A DNA stretch of 64,000 nucleotides, from contig JBDKSW010000002.1 in NCBI GenBank assembly GCA_039698035.1, positions 1 to 64,000 of the forward strand. The letters are read 5' to 3'. This stretch comes from JAJFUI01 sp039698035. Its GTDB lineage: Bacteria; Planctomycetota; Planctomycetia; Pirellulales; Thermoguttaceae. Positions 27,180 to 37,400 of this stretch are shown here, in pieces. A program made the position numbers and the translations under genes. The notes beneath the pieces are model-generated. The model was given only the letters and a program-made list of their open reading frames with translations. It made no database searches and was not told the DNA's origin. Within the stretch, counting starts at the first letter, position 1, and each line of letters opens with the position of its first letter.

Positions 27180-27328
27180 GGCCAAAACTGGAACGAGGGT
27201 CGCCTTAAGCAGACGCCCCGCAACTGGGGCGACGGGCCATTTCATTTCCCGTAGCCGCGGTTGGGGGCGTTGGCACGTTGTCGTTGTCGCGCGGCCGTTG
27301 GGCCGCCCACACGCGGTTGAGCCCGCTG

Positions 27329-28570
27329 TCAGATCTTCTTCGAGGGATATGCCTGGGTCGGCGGAGCAAGCGGCGGAACCGGCTTCATGCTCGGCTTCTC
27401 CTCGGGCATAACCGGCAACGGGGCCGCCGACTCGGGCGGAAGCGACGGCTTCACGTCAGCGTCCGACTGCTTCGGCGCCGGCGTTGGTTGCTGCGGTGAC
27501 GTGCCGGTCGGAGGAGTCGACACCACCGGCGGCTGACCTTGTCGCGGAGTCTCCGTGGCGGCTGGCCCAGGCGTTGTATTCACGGCCGGGCTGGCGGGAA
27601 TCGGGTTTCCGCAGGCATCCAACGGCTCGCGATAGCATACCACGCGAGGCACGTTGTAGGTGTATACGACCGGCGTCCGCTTCTCGACGCAACGCGGCAC
27701 GCGGATCGTTCCCTGCTCGGCCACCATGCGGCACACCTGGTACGGCACCTGCTCGACACGCTCTTCGTAAACCATCTTGCAGGTCGTCACCGGCACGCGG
27801 CGCACTTGCTGCTCGGCCACCATGCGGCACACCTGATAGGGCACCTTGCGAACGACCGTCTCGGGCACCTGCTTGCACACCTGCACCGGCACCTGCTGGG
27901 CGACCGTTTGCGGAACCATACATGTTTGCGGGATCTGCTGCGCAACGACGTTGGGCCGCCAAACGCGCTGCACTTCGTACTGACCGCGCGGCGTCTGGAC
28001 CCAATAGAGCCCGCCGCGCTGATAGACCGTCTGGCCGGTCACGGGATCCACGGCGCAGCCGGCCGATTGCCAGGCCAGCCGGGTCGAGGGAAAACCGGGC
28101 TTCAGCACCATTTGCTCGGTGAAGCAGCCCTGATCGACCAGTTGCGTCCGGTAGGTCGTCACCGGCTGATAGACCGTGTGGTACTCGGTGCGAAAGGCCG
28201 TCTCATAGACCGGCTTCATCACCGTGTAGGCTTCCTCCCGCTCGGCCGTCTCATAGACGGGCCGCTGGACCGTGTACGTCTCTTCGCGGAACCCGGTCTC
28301 GACCACCGGACGCGCGACCGTGTAGCGGTTCTCGCGAACGGCCGTCTCCCAGACGGGCTTGTAGGTGGTGACGGGCCGCTCCTCCACGACCGTCTCCAGC
28401 TCGACGCGGTAAGCGGTGACGTGCTGCTGCTCGTACACCGTTTGATAGACGATTCGGTACGTTTGCCCATTCGCGGAGGTCAGGCAGCCGGTGGGGCACT
28501 GAGCGACCGCCGAGCCAGCCAACGCAAGGAGAGCCGAGGCAGCTAAAACCAAACGACTAGGCGTATTCAT
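27329..28570 (-). CDS. YTV-repeat, cysteine-containing exported protein (413 aa)
   Basis: A signal peptide (1-25, ending AVA) is followed by repeats of the form YTVxRPVxETxxRE (about residues 60-150), the YTV motif known from planctomycete cell-wall-associated proteins. A second repeat follows (about 220-320), VPYQVCRMVAEQ and VPVTTCKMVYEERV, each with one Cys. A Pro/Thr-rich tail ends PSKKI. In Rhodopirellula, YTV proteins were linked to the proteinaceous cell wall with disulfide bonds. I infer the same here. The start at 28570 gives the expected signal peptide. Confidence 0.87.
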   Translation of the reverse strand: MNTPSRLVLAASALLALAGSAVAQCPTGCLTSANGQTYRIVYQTVYEQQHVTAYRVELETVVEERPVTTYKPVWETAVRENRYTVARPVVETGFREETYTVQRPVYETAEREEAYTVMKPVYETAFRTEYHTVYQPVTTYRTQLVDQGCFTEQMVLKPGFPSTRLAWQSAGCAVDPVTGQTVYQRGGLYWVQTPRGQYEVQRVWRPNVVAQQIPQTCMVPQTVAQQVPVQVCKQVPETVVRKVPYQVCRMVAEQQVRRVPVTTCKMVYEERVEQVPYQVCRMVAEQGTIRVPRCVEKRTPVVYTYNVPRVVCYREPLDACGNPIPASPAVNTTPGPAATETPRQGQPPVVSTPPTGTSPQQPTPAPKQSDADVKPSLPPESAAPLPVMPEEKPSMKPVPPLAPPTQAYPSKKI

Positions 28571-28962
28571 GATCCATTCATCCTTTGACAGTGGTCCGCC
28601 ACACAAGAGCGGCAGCTACTGCAACCATAGGGCGCAATTGCCCCTACGAGTCTGGCAGATTATTGGTTGCATGGCAAACCGTGGGCAAGCATCAAAAAAC
28701 ACGATTCGGTCCGAACCTCAAACACCGGCGCAACTTAGTGTTGGGAAAAAAGTCTCAAGTTCGGCAATGCCCACGCCGACACGAAAAACTCGGCCAGTAA
28801 CACGCGGTTTGCGCACCGCGAACGCTTTGGCGTTACAGTCTGCGCAGTCGGAATAAAGCATCGCTCGAAGAGGCCGTCCGCGATCCGCTTTCAGCATCGG
28901 CCGGCCAGACCGGCGACACTTGGCCCGCGCGCCACGCGCATCGAATCGCGCACCACGGATCG
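28571..28962. other. Upstream region of the YTV gene (392 bases)
   Basis: No gene is seen. A 6-bp hairpin CGCGGT/ACCGCG lies at 28803-28820, in the space that also follows the metallopeptidase stop. A promoter for the YTV gene should lie toward the left end. No other feature was supported. Confidence 0.35.
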
Positions 28963-31008
28963 CTACCAAATCGCCGGCCAGCTCGGCGCCGCCTTCGGGC
29001 AGCCGAACGCCTCACGGAACTCGGGAAAGTTGGCCACAGGCCCCAGCACGCGCCAGCGAATCGGGCTATGCACGTCGCTGGCCACTTGCAGGCGCACGGC
29101 CTCGGGCCGCTCGTTGGCCCGCCAGCCCTGGGCGAAAGCGATGAAGAAACGCTGGTCCGCCGTCAAACCGTCGATTGGCGACAACCGCTTGTCCTTTGTC
29201 GCCAGCTTGAAGGCCGTGTACGCAATGCGCAATCCACCGATGTCGGCAATGTTCTCGCCAAGCGTTTGACGGCCGTTGATGTGCAGGCCCGGCAGGACCT
29301 CGAAGGCGTCGTATTGGCGCGCGACGCAGTCGGCCCGTTGCTGGAATCGCTTGGCGTCCTCGTCCGACCACCAGTTTTTCAGATTGCCGTTGGCGTCGTA
29401 CTGCCGTCCCTGGTCGTCGAAGCCGTGCGTCAGTTCGTGGCCAATCGTGGAGGCCAGCGCGCCGTAGTTCGAGGCGTCGTCGGCCTTTTCATCGAAGAAG
29501 GGCGGTTGAAGGATGCCGGCAGGGAAGCACATTTCGTTGAGCGTCGGCTCGTAGTAGGCGTTGTTCGTTTGAGGCGTCATATGCCATTCGTCGCGATCGA
29601 CCGGCTTGCCGAGCTTGGCCAGCCCGCGCTGAAACTCGAAAGCGCTCGCGGCCAGCACATTGAGCACATACGGCCGGCGCGAGATTTCGAGCTTGCCGTA
29701 GTCGCGCCACTTGTCCGGATAGCCGACCTTGCTGCGCATCGTGTCGAGCTTCTTGTAGGCTTCAGTTTTCGTCGTCGGGCTCATCCACGTGGCCAGCCGA
29801 ATCCGCTCGCGCATGGCGTCCTTGTGAAAGTTGACCATCGTCAGGGCCCGGGCCTTCGCCGCCGGACTGAAAGCCTTTTGGACGTAGAGTTGGCCCAGGT
29901 CTTCGCCGATGGCGACGTCCGCGGCGGCCAGGACGCGCTTCCATCGCGATCGCAGTTTCGTGACGCCAGACAGCGTCTTGCCATAGAACTGGAAGTGCTC
30001 GTCGACGAACGGCGTGCTCAGGTAGCTGGACGTTTCGGACAGGAGCCGCCACCGCAAGTAGCCGCGCCACACGGCAGGCGTTTCCGACTTGAGCAGGCGG
30101 CCAACGGCCGCGACGAACTCGGGCTGGCGCACCAGCATGTTGGTCTCCGCCGTTTGGAAGACCGGTGGCAATCCGATCGTCGAGAAATAGCGGTTCCAGT
30201 CGACGCCTGGGGCCAATCCGTCCAGCGCGGCCCGTTTGAGTTTTCTGTAGTTTTTCTCGGGATCGCGCAATTGGACAAGTGTGCAAGACGCTTCGGCCAG
30301 CTTCGTCTCGAAAGCCATGATTGCGTTGGCGGCCGACTTGGCGGCGTTTGGCTTTTCGGCGGCCAACTCGAGCGTGCGGGCGATGTGCGCCACGTAGGCC
30401 GCGCGAATCGCCTCGGCGTTGGCCCCTTTCCGGAAGTAATAGTCTCGCTCGGGCAGCCCCAACCCACCCTGGTTCAGCGTGGCGATCATCGCCGTGGAGT
30501 CTTTGTCGTCGATTTGCACATCGAACCGAAAACCGACATTGATTCCTTGTGCCTGCAAGGCGGCCATGCAGCGGATCACGGCTTCGGGCGTGCTGGCCTT
30601 CTCGATCATGGTGAGCCACGGTTCGAGAGGCCGGGGGCCGGCATGCTCGATGGCCGCCTCGTCCATGCCGGAAGCAAAGAAGTCTCCCACCCGCTGGGGG
30701 ACGGTGCCTTGCGCCGCGACGGTCTTAGCCGACTCCTCGAGGATCCGCTTGAGAATGGCGAAATTGCGTTCGTCGATTTCCTGGTTGACGCCGTAGACGG
30801 CATATTCGCCGGGAATCGGCGTCTTGTCGAACGCGCCGTTGGCATACGTGTAAAAGTCCTTGCAGGGTGAGACGGCCATGTTCGTGTACGATCTGTCCAC
30901 TCCGACGACCGTCTTGCCCGTCGCACCGGCCGCGCCGCACGGCCCGGCCGTGCCAAGTCCGACGGTCAGCAGGGCCGCCGTCCAAGAAAACCGCCAACAT
31001 TGTGACAT
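28963..31008 (-). CDS. M13 family metallopeptidase (neprilysin/PepO-like), 681 aa
   Basis: A signal peptide precedes the N-terminal M13 domain (about 45-430). The catalytic domain has IGHELTHGFDDQG (HExxH zinc site, near 528) and GENIADIGGLRIAY (ExxxD, the third zinc ligand region, near 590). Also present are LNEMCFPAGILQPPFF and the VNAYY-like segment NNAYYEPTLNEM. Length is typical. It is an extracytoplasmic oligopeptidase in known relatives. The last residues (CPKAAPSWPAIW) differ from the common CxVW end. AGGAG lies before the ATG. Alone on its strand between the YTV gene and the signalling island. Confidence 0.93.
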   Translation of the reverse strand: MSQCWRFSWTAALLTVGLGTAGPCGAAGATGKTVVGVDRSYTNMAVSPCKDFYTYANGAFDKTPIPGEYAVYGVNQEIDERNFAILKRILEESAKTVAAQGTVPQRVGDFFASGMDEAAIEHAGPRPLEPWLTMIEKASTPEAVIRCMAALQAQGINVGFRFDVQIDDKDSTAMIATLNQGGLGLPERDYYFRKGANAEAIRAAYVAHIARTLELAAEKPNAAKSAANAIMAFETKLAEASCTLVQLRDPEKNYRKLKRAALDGLAPGVDWNRYFSTIGLPPVFQTAETNMLVRQPEFVAAVGRLLKSETPAVWRGYLRWRLLSETSSYLSTPFVDEHFQFYGKTLSGVTKLRSRWKRVLAAADVAIGEDLGQLYVQKAFSPAAKARALTMVNFHKDAMRERIRLATWMSPTTKTEAYKKLDTMRSKVGYPDKWRDYGKLEISRRPYVLNVLAASAFEFQRGLAKLGKPVDRDEWHMTPQTNNAYYEPTLNEMCFPAGILQPPFFDEKADDASNYGALASTIGHELTHGFDDQGRQYDANGNLKNWWSDEDAKRFQQRADCVARQYDAFEVLPGLHINGRQTLGENIADIGGLRIAYTAFKLATKDKRLSPIDGLTADQRFFIAFAQGWRANERPEAVRLQVASDVHSPIRWRVLGPVANFPEFREAFGCPKAAPSWPAIW

Positions 31009-31213
31009 GCCATGCTCCTAAGGCCAAGCGAATCTTTCGTGGGACGAGTGGTTCGACGAACGCTCGCAGGATTCTATCACGGCTGCCAGAACGTTGCCAA
31101 GTCGCCGAGAGCTGGGCGTTTCTGGGGCCCCGGCAAGGTTGTGTTGCTGGCCTGGCGGCGCTCGGCTGCGTACAATCTTGCGTCCACGGATGCCAAGAGC
31201 GCTTTATTCCCTG

Positions 31214-33349
31214 ATGTGTGCGGCCATGGCTGCTGACCGTGACAATCGCGACACGCCCGAGCTTTCCCGCGTCGCCGCCCAGGTCAACTCGCTGATCAAT
31301 GACTATGTCCGCAATCCCGAGGCGCCCTCGCACGAGGAACTTCAGCGATTGCTCCAGGATCGCGAGGCGGCGCGGATGACGCTCGACGCCGAGAACAAGC
31401 GGCTTCGGAAGATGGTGCGGCAACTCGAGGGCTACCGCGATCGCTACGTCGATCTCTACGACTTCGCCCCCCTGGCCTATGTGACGCTCGACGACGCCGG
31501 CTATATTCAAGAAATTAACGTCACCGGCGCCGAATTGCTCGGTGCGCCGCGGAGCGAGTTGACGGGCTACCCTTTCGCCCAGCACGTCGTTGCCGAGGAG
31601 GCCGAGCGGTTTGCCAAGCATCTCCGCTGTTGCTTCGGCGATCAGGAAACCTGTGCGTCCGAGCTGACGCTTGTGGCGCGGGATGGACGCCGAATCCCAG
31701 CGCAGCTCCGAAGCCTGCCAGTCTTGGCGCCCGACGGAACGCTCTTCTGCAAGACGGCCATCACAGACTTGACCCAGCGTCGCGAGATGGAGGAGGCCCT
31801 GCGACAGTCGCGCGAGTTCTTGCAGACCGTGATCGACACCATTCCCGACGCGGTCATTGTCGTGGGACGGAACTATCGGCTCATCTTGGCCAACCGTGCG
31901 GCCCGCGAGATGGCGAGCGGCGATGACCCGATGAAGTGTCCGGCTTGCCTTCGTTTTCTGCGTCAAAAGGCCATGCCGTGCAGCGCCGACGCCGTCTGCC
32001 CACTTCAGGAAGTGCTGGCAACCAAGGCTCCGGCCAGGGCCATGCAGTCGCACGTCGAGGAGGACGGCACGCGGAAGTTCTACGAGATTGCCGCCGTGCC
32101 TGTCCTGGATCGGTCGGGCGATGTCGTGCGGATCATCGAGACGTGTCGCGACGTGTCCGAGCGTCAGCAAGTCGAAGAGCAGCTCAAGGACATGAACGAG
32201 ACACTGGAACGCCGCGTCGCCGCGAGAACGGCCGTCGCCCGACGCCGTGCCGACCAGTTGCGGGCGTTGGCCGCCCAACTGGCGAAGGCGGAGCAGCGAG
32301 AGCGACATGATCTGGCGGAAATCCTTCGGACGCGGGTCGAGCAAACGCTGATCGCCGCGACGGAGAAGGTGGACGACCTCCAGAGGCGTGCCGGCGATCC
32401 GAACCTCCGCACCGTGCTGGCCGAAGTTCGCAAGCTGCTCTCGCAACCGCTGGCCGAGGCCCGGGCATTGGCCATCGAGCTAAGCCCTCCGGCGCTGTAC
32501 CTCGAAGGGCTTGCGTCGGCCTTGCTTTGGGCCGCCAACGCGATCAAGCGGAAATACGGCCTGACGGTTGCCGTCGAGTCGCAGCCGGGCGTCGAGCCGA
32601 CAGACGAGGGCACCCGCGTCTTTCTGTTCGAGGCCGTGCGCGAACTGCTCTTGAATATCGTCCAACACGCCGGCGCGGATCGCGCGTCGGTAACGCTGGC
32701 CCGCACCGACGATGGGCGAATTCGGCTGGAAGTCGCCGACGAGGGAAAGGGATTTAACCCGATGTCGATCGACGACCGCGAAGAGATTCAAGATCGTTTT
32801 GGGTTGCTTGCGATTCGCGAACGGCTTGAGCTGATGGGGGGACGGCTCCAGATCGAGTCGCATCTGGGACGCGGCACGCGCGTCGTGCTGTTGTGCCCCT
32901 TCGGGCCGCCACAACGGCAGGTCGCGGCGCGCGCGGCAGGCGCTGCGACCTCCCGAGCGAATGGCCGCGACCGAATGCGCGTCGTGGTGGCCGATGACCA
33001 TCCGACGCTGCGGCGCGGGCTGGCCGACGTGCTGAGCGAGTGGCCGGAAATCGAGATCGTCGGCGAGGCGGCCGACGGCGAGGAGGTGGTCGAGGTGGCC
33101 CTCGAAACCCATCCTGACGCGATTCTGATGGACGTCATGATGCCCAAGCTCGGCGGCGTCGAGGCGACACGCCGCATCGTGGCCCTGCTGCCCAAGACGC
33201 GCGTCATCGGACTCTCAGGCTACGAAGAGAGCGACCTGGGGACGGCCATGCGGGCCGCCGGCGCCGCGAGCTATCTGCCGAAAGGAGCGCCGGTTGAGAA
33301 GCTCATCGAGGCCATTATGGAGACGCCAGCCGCTAGTCGCCGCGATTGA
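31214..33349 (+). CDS. PAS-PAS sensor kinase fused to a C-terminal receiver (711 aa)
   Basis: Domains in order: an N-terminal coiled coil (about 30-75), PAS 1 (about 80-195, LYDFAPLAYVTLDDAGYIQ), PAS 2 (about 200-315, TVIDTIPDAVIVVGRNYRLI) with a Cys-rich insert CPACLRFLRQKAMPCSADAVC, then a coiled coil and a HisKA_3-type dimer region with RERHDLAEIL (about 365). The ATPase part is NarX-like (LFEAVRELLLNIVQHAGAD, GFNPMSIDDREE, GLLAIRERLELMGGRL). A receiver (about 588-711) follows, with phospho-Asp in ILMDVMMPKLGG. There is no output DNA-binding domain. The start could also be 31226. It is upstream of the KaiB-like gene, same strand. Confidence 0.85.
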   Translation: MCAAMAADRDNRDTPELSRVAAQVNSLINDYVRNPEAPSHEELQRLLQDREAARMTLDAENKRLRKMVRQLEGYRDRYVDLYDFAPLAYVTLDDAGYIQEINVTGAELLGAPRSELTGYPFAQHVVAEEAERFAKHLRCCFGDQETCASELTLVARDGRRIPAQLRSLPVLAPDGTLFCKTAITDLTQRREMEEALRQSREFLQTVIDTIPDAVIVVGRNYRLILANRAAREMASGDDPMKCPACLRFLRQKAMPCSADAVCPLQEVLATKAPARAMQSHVEEDGTRKFYEIAAVPVLDRSGDVVRIIETCRDVSERQQVEEQLKDMNETLERRVAARTAVARRRADQLRALAAQLAKAEQRERHDLAEILRTRVEQTLIAATEKVDDLQRRAGDPNLRTVLAEVRKLLSQPLAEARALAIELSPPALYLEGLASALLWAANAIKRKYGLTVAVESQPGVEPTDEGTRVFLFEAVRELLLNIVQHAGADRASVTLARTDDGRIRLEVADEGKGFNPMSIDDREEIQDRFGLLAIRERLELMGGRLQIESHLGRGTRVVLLCPFGPPQRQVAARAAGAATSRANGRDRMRVVVADDHPTLRRGLADVLSEWPEIEIVGEAADGEEVVEVALETHPDAILMDVMMPKLGGVEATRRIVALLPKTRVIGLSGYEESDLGTAMRAAGAASYLPKGAPVEKLIEAIMETPAASRRD

Positions 33350-33793
33350 CGAGGTGCGGTGGCTTTTTGTCCATTTTTTCCCTAACCCGGCTGAGGCCGG
33401 CGCGGTGTCATTTCGCTAGATCCGTGGGCGTTTGCATCGTTCCCCAACGCCGGTGGGTTTGACATCGTGGGCAGACGCATTGATTTTTCATTTTTGTATC
33501 TCCATACTTAACGCGACGAGACGTGGACGTCCCGCATCGACTCCTCTTCGACGCCACGTCTCGCGACGAGCCGCCGTCCGACATGGATTGCGGCTCAAGG
33601 GCCGTGTTCTCGGGGTAACGTCGAGCCTGGACAAACAACCGGGGGGCCCATCATGGACGCTGACGGCACGTACCTCATCTGTTTGCAGAAGGCATGGTGC
33701 GCGATTTGGCCAATGTCGCTGCCTGCCGCGACGCGAACAGGCGAGGGGCCGAGGAGGGCGCGTCTTGAGGTGTCGAACCGGGGATAGAGCCCC
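33350..33793. other. 444-base gap between the PAS kinase and the KaiB-like gene
   Basis: A short frame at 33653-33787 (44 codons) is open but looks random. A minus frame near 33408-33490 contains CVCPRCQTHRRWG, a zinc-knuckle-like fragment, too short to call. The promoter for the KaiB-like/PocR operon should be here. Confidence 0.35.
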
Positions 33794-34408
33794 ATGACTC
33801 ACCGCAATACATCATCCGACGATTGCGTTTGCAGCGAGACGGCCGATGCGGTTGGCGTGTCGGGCGAGGCCGTCTTGCGAGACACCCATGCCAAATATGC
33901 GATTACTCTTTATCTCCTCGGCATGCAGCCACGTTCGCAGCGCGCGATTGAAAACGTTCGCCATCTGTGCGAGGAGCATCTGCCGGGGCGCTATGAATTG
34001 ACGATCGTCGACATGAGCCAGCAGCCGGCGCTCGCCGAGCGAATACGGAGCATTGCCTTTCCGATATCGGTCGAGACGGCGTCGAACGACGCGGCGTTGC
34101 TGAGCGAGAACGACCGGCCACGGCCGAACCGGGAGATCGCCGCGCCCCTCCTGGATGATTGCGGGGACCTGTTGGGCATCGTGTTCCTGACTCGCGACAT
34201 CGCGGCCGAACGACAAGCCGACCAACTGACTTGGCAACACATCGAGCGCCTTCGTGCAAGCAACGAGGAACTGGCGCTATTCAACGCGGCAATGGTCGAC
34301 CGTGAGTTGCGAATGATTGAGCTGAAGAAAGAGGTCAATGAGCTTTGCCAGCGACTGGGACAACCCTGGCGCTATCCTCGCGGTCTTCTGACGGAGGATG
34401 AGCTATGA
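33794..34408 (+). CDS. KaiB-like domain fused to a PAS C-terminal piece and coiled coil (204 aa)
   Basis: Residues about 33-85 match KaiB: AITLYLLGMQPRSQRAIENV, LCEEHLPGRYELTIVDMSQQP. The KaiB second half (the ATPTL strand) is missing. In its place is the end of a PAS domain (IAAPLLDDCGDLLGIVFLTRDI, about 115-135) and a charged coiled coil ending VDRELRMIELKKEVNELCQ, a linker common in sensor proteins. A KaiB-like N-terminal domain is known in cyanobacterial SasA kinase. Here it is a separate protein whose stop overlaps the start of the hybrid kinase by ATGA. I infer that it works with that kinase. The hybrid fold could be an internal deletion of a longer ancestor. Confidence 0.8.
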   Translation: MTHRNTSSDDCVCSETADAVGVSGEAVLRDTHAKYAITLYLLGMQPRSQRAIENVRHLCEEHLPGRYELTIVDMSQQPALAERIRSIAFPISVETASNDAALLSENDRPRPNREIAAPLLDDCGDLLGIVFLTRDIAAERQADQLTWQHIERLRASNEELALFNAAMVDRELRMIELKKEVNELCQRLGQPWRYPRGLLTEDEL

Positions 34409-37400
34409 CCAAGGGTGAGCATCCCAGCGACAACGCCTCGGAACTGCATGCCGCACGCGCCGCGCGAATCGCCGCCATCAATCTCATGGAAGACGCCATG
34501 TTCGCGCGTCGCAAGGCCGAAGAGACCGAGCAAGCATTGCGAAAAAGCGAGGAGCGCGTGCGGCGCAAGCTCGAAAGCGTTCTGTCGCCCGAAGGCGAGC
34601 TGGGCGATCTTGACCTGGCCGACCTCATCGACATCGCGGCCTTGCAGCGGCTCATGGACGACTTCTACGCGGTTGCGCATATTCCAATGAGCATCGTGGA
34701 TGTCCGTGGACAAATATTGATCGCCGTCGGCTGGCAAGACATTTGCACCCGCTTTCACCGCGCGCACCCAGAAACGTGCGCTGGTTGTCTCGAAAGCGAC
34801 ACGGTGCTTTCCTCGGGCGTGCCCGAGGGCCAGTTCAAGCTTTACCGCTGTAAGAACAACATGTGGGACATGGCCACACCGATTCTCATCGGCGGGAAGC
34901 ACCTTGGCAACATTTTCTGCGGGCAATTCTTTTTTGAAGATGAAGTGATTGACCGCGAGGTGTTTCGCAACCAGGGGCGGCGGCGTGGGTTCGACGAAGA
35001 GCAATATCTGGCGGCCTTGGACCGAGTTCCACGACTGAGTCACGAAAGCGTGGAACGCGGAACGGCCTTCTTGCTTGGAATTGCCCGAATGCTGACCCGA
35101 CTCGGCTTCAGCAACGCAAAGCTAGCTCGTTTGCTGGCCGAGCGCGACCGGCTGACCGATTCGCTCCGCGAAAGCGAACAGCGTCTCGCGCTCGCGATGG
35201 CCGCCACGAATCTTGGGACATGGGACTACTGCCCGCAGACCGGGTCGATGCAATGGGACGCCCGCTGCAAGGAGCTGTTTGGACTTCCGCCAAACGCCGA
35301 GGGCGATTGGAACACGTTTGTCACGGGGATCCACCCCGACGACTTGGCTCGCACGCTGCGCACCATTGAATCAGCGCTTCGGCCCGACGGCGACGGCAGC
35401 TATGCCATCGAGTATCGCACGGTGGCGCTGAACGCCGAGCGCACGGTTCGCTGGGTCCGTGCGACCGGCCACGCCTTTTTCAATGAGGCGCGCGAGGCGG
35501 TTCGGTTTGTCGGCGCCATCGAGGACATCTCTGAACGCAAACGGGCCGAAGGGGAGTTGCGAGCGTCAGAAAAGGCGTTCGGGCTCGCTTTCGCCAACAA
35601 CCCGGCGGCCATCGGCGTCACAACGCTCGCTGAGGGATTGTTCCGGGATGTCAACGACACTTGGGTCGCGCTCTTCGACTATCAGCGCGACGAAGTGCTG
35701 GGCCGTTCCGCCCGAACCCTGTCAATCTGGCCAAGCGTGGAATCGGCCGATCGCTTCGTTCGCATGTTGGAGGACAACGGCTCGCTGCGCAACTGGGAGC
35801 AGGAGTTTGTCAAGAAGTCCGGAGAGACGTTCGTGACGCAACTGTCGGCTCAGGTGCTCACCCTGCGAGGTGAGAAAGTCATTCTTTCGACGCTTGTCGA
35901 TATCACCGAACGCAAGCGAGCGGAGGAAGCCCTGCGAGAAAGCGAGCAACGACTGGCTGTCGCGAAAGAAGCCGCCGGCTTGGGAGTCTACGATTACAAC
36001 ATCTTGACAGGCAAGATCGAGTGGGACGCTCGCATGAGACCGCTCTGGGGCGTCGCACCCGACGTGCCAGTCACCTTCGACGTATTCCTATCAGGCGTCC
36101 ATCCGGACGACCGAGCTCGAATCAAGGCGGGCCTCGCTCAGGCTTTTCGGCCTGCGGGAACCGGGCATTACGCCACCGAGTTCCGCGTCATCAACCTCGC
36201 GGACGGCGTCGAGCGCTGGGTGGCCGCTACGGGGCAGGCGTCTTTCCTGCAGGGCCAACCCGTGCGCGTCATTGGCACCGTCACCGACATCACGCCGCAA
36301 AAACAGGCCGAGGCCGCCCTGCAAGCCGCCAAGGCCGCCGCCGAAGCCGCCACGGAGGCCAAGACCCGCTTCCTGGCCAACATGAGTCACGAGCTGCGCA
36401 CGCCCATGAATGCCATTCTCGGCATGATCGACTTGGCCATTCCCAAGACCACGAACCCGACGGTCTACGACTGTCTGGAAACGGCCAAGGGCTCGGCCGA
36501 TCTGTTGCTGACATTGCTCGACGAGCTGCTGGATTCCGCGAAAATCGAGTCGGGAAGACTCGATATCGAGGCCGCGCCGTTCAGTCTCCGGCAGATGCTC
36601 GATCAGACGACTCGCGTGCTTTTCATGCGGGCCAGCGAAAAAGGGCTCTCCTTTTCCTGCGAAATCCCAGGAAAAACACCGGATGCCCTGCTGGGTGACC
36701 GGATGCGTCTGCAACAAGTCGTGTTCAACCTGGCAGGCAACGCCATCAAGTTTACCGATCAGGGAAAAGTCGAAGTCCGAGTGCGTGCCGTCGAAGAAGA
36801 TCCAGACGTCCTGGAGTTTGCGGTCCGCGACACGGGCATCGGCATCCCCCCTGACGCAATCCAGCGGTTATTCCAGCCGTTTGCTCAGGCCGATGCCTCG
36901 ATGGCCCGACGGTTCGGCGGCACGGGGCTCGGCCTTTCGATCTCGAAAAGCCTTGTCGAGATGATGGGCGGCCGCATGTGGGTGGAGAGCGAGCCCGAAC
37001 TCGGGAGCACGTTTTACTTCACCGTTCGGATGCCCAAGGCCGAAAGTCTGCTCGTGGAATCCAAGGTCGGAAGTGAATTGCCAGCCACGGCTCCGCTCCA
37101 GCTTCGCATCCTGCTAGTCGAGGACAATGCCGCCAACCAGAAGCTTGCAACTTACGTCTTGCAGGAACGCGGCCACATTGTCCATATCGCCAGCGACGGG
37201 CAGGAGGCGGTCGATCTGACTGAGCGCGAATCGTACGACGTGATTCTCATGGATGTGCAGATGCCCGGCATGGACGGCTTCGAGGCCACTTCGATCATTC
37301 GCAGCCGGGAAACGGGCGAGCGTCGCGTGCCAATCATCGCCATGACGGCCTACGCCATGAAGAGCGACCGAGATCGCTGTTTGGCCGCCGGCATGGACGC

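Noticed and set aside
29068..30870. 600-codon open frame on the plus strand over the M13 peptidase
   Set aside because: Antisense shadow caused by high GC at third positions; the peptidase on the minus strand has HExxH and ExxxD.
33408..33638. Small zinc-knuckle protein on the minus strand (CVCPRCQTH)
   Set aside because: Too short, one knuckle only, no ribosome site; probably chance.
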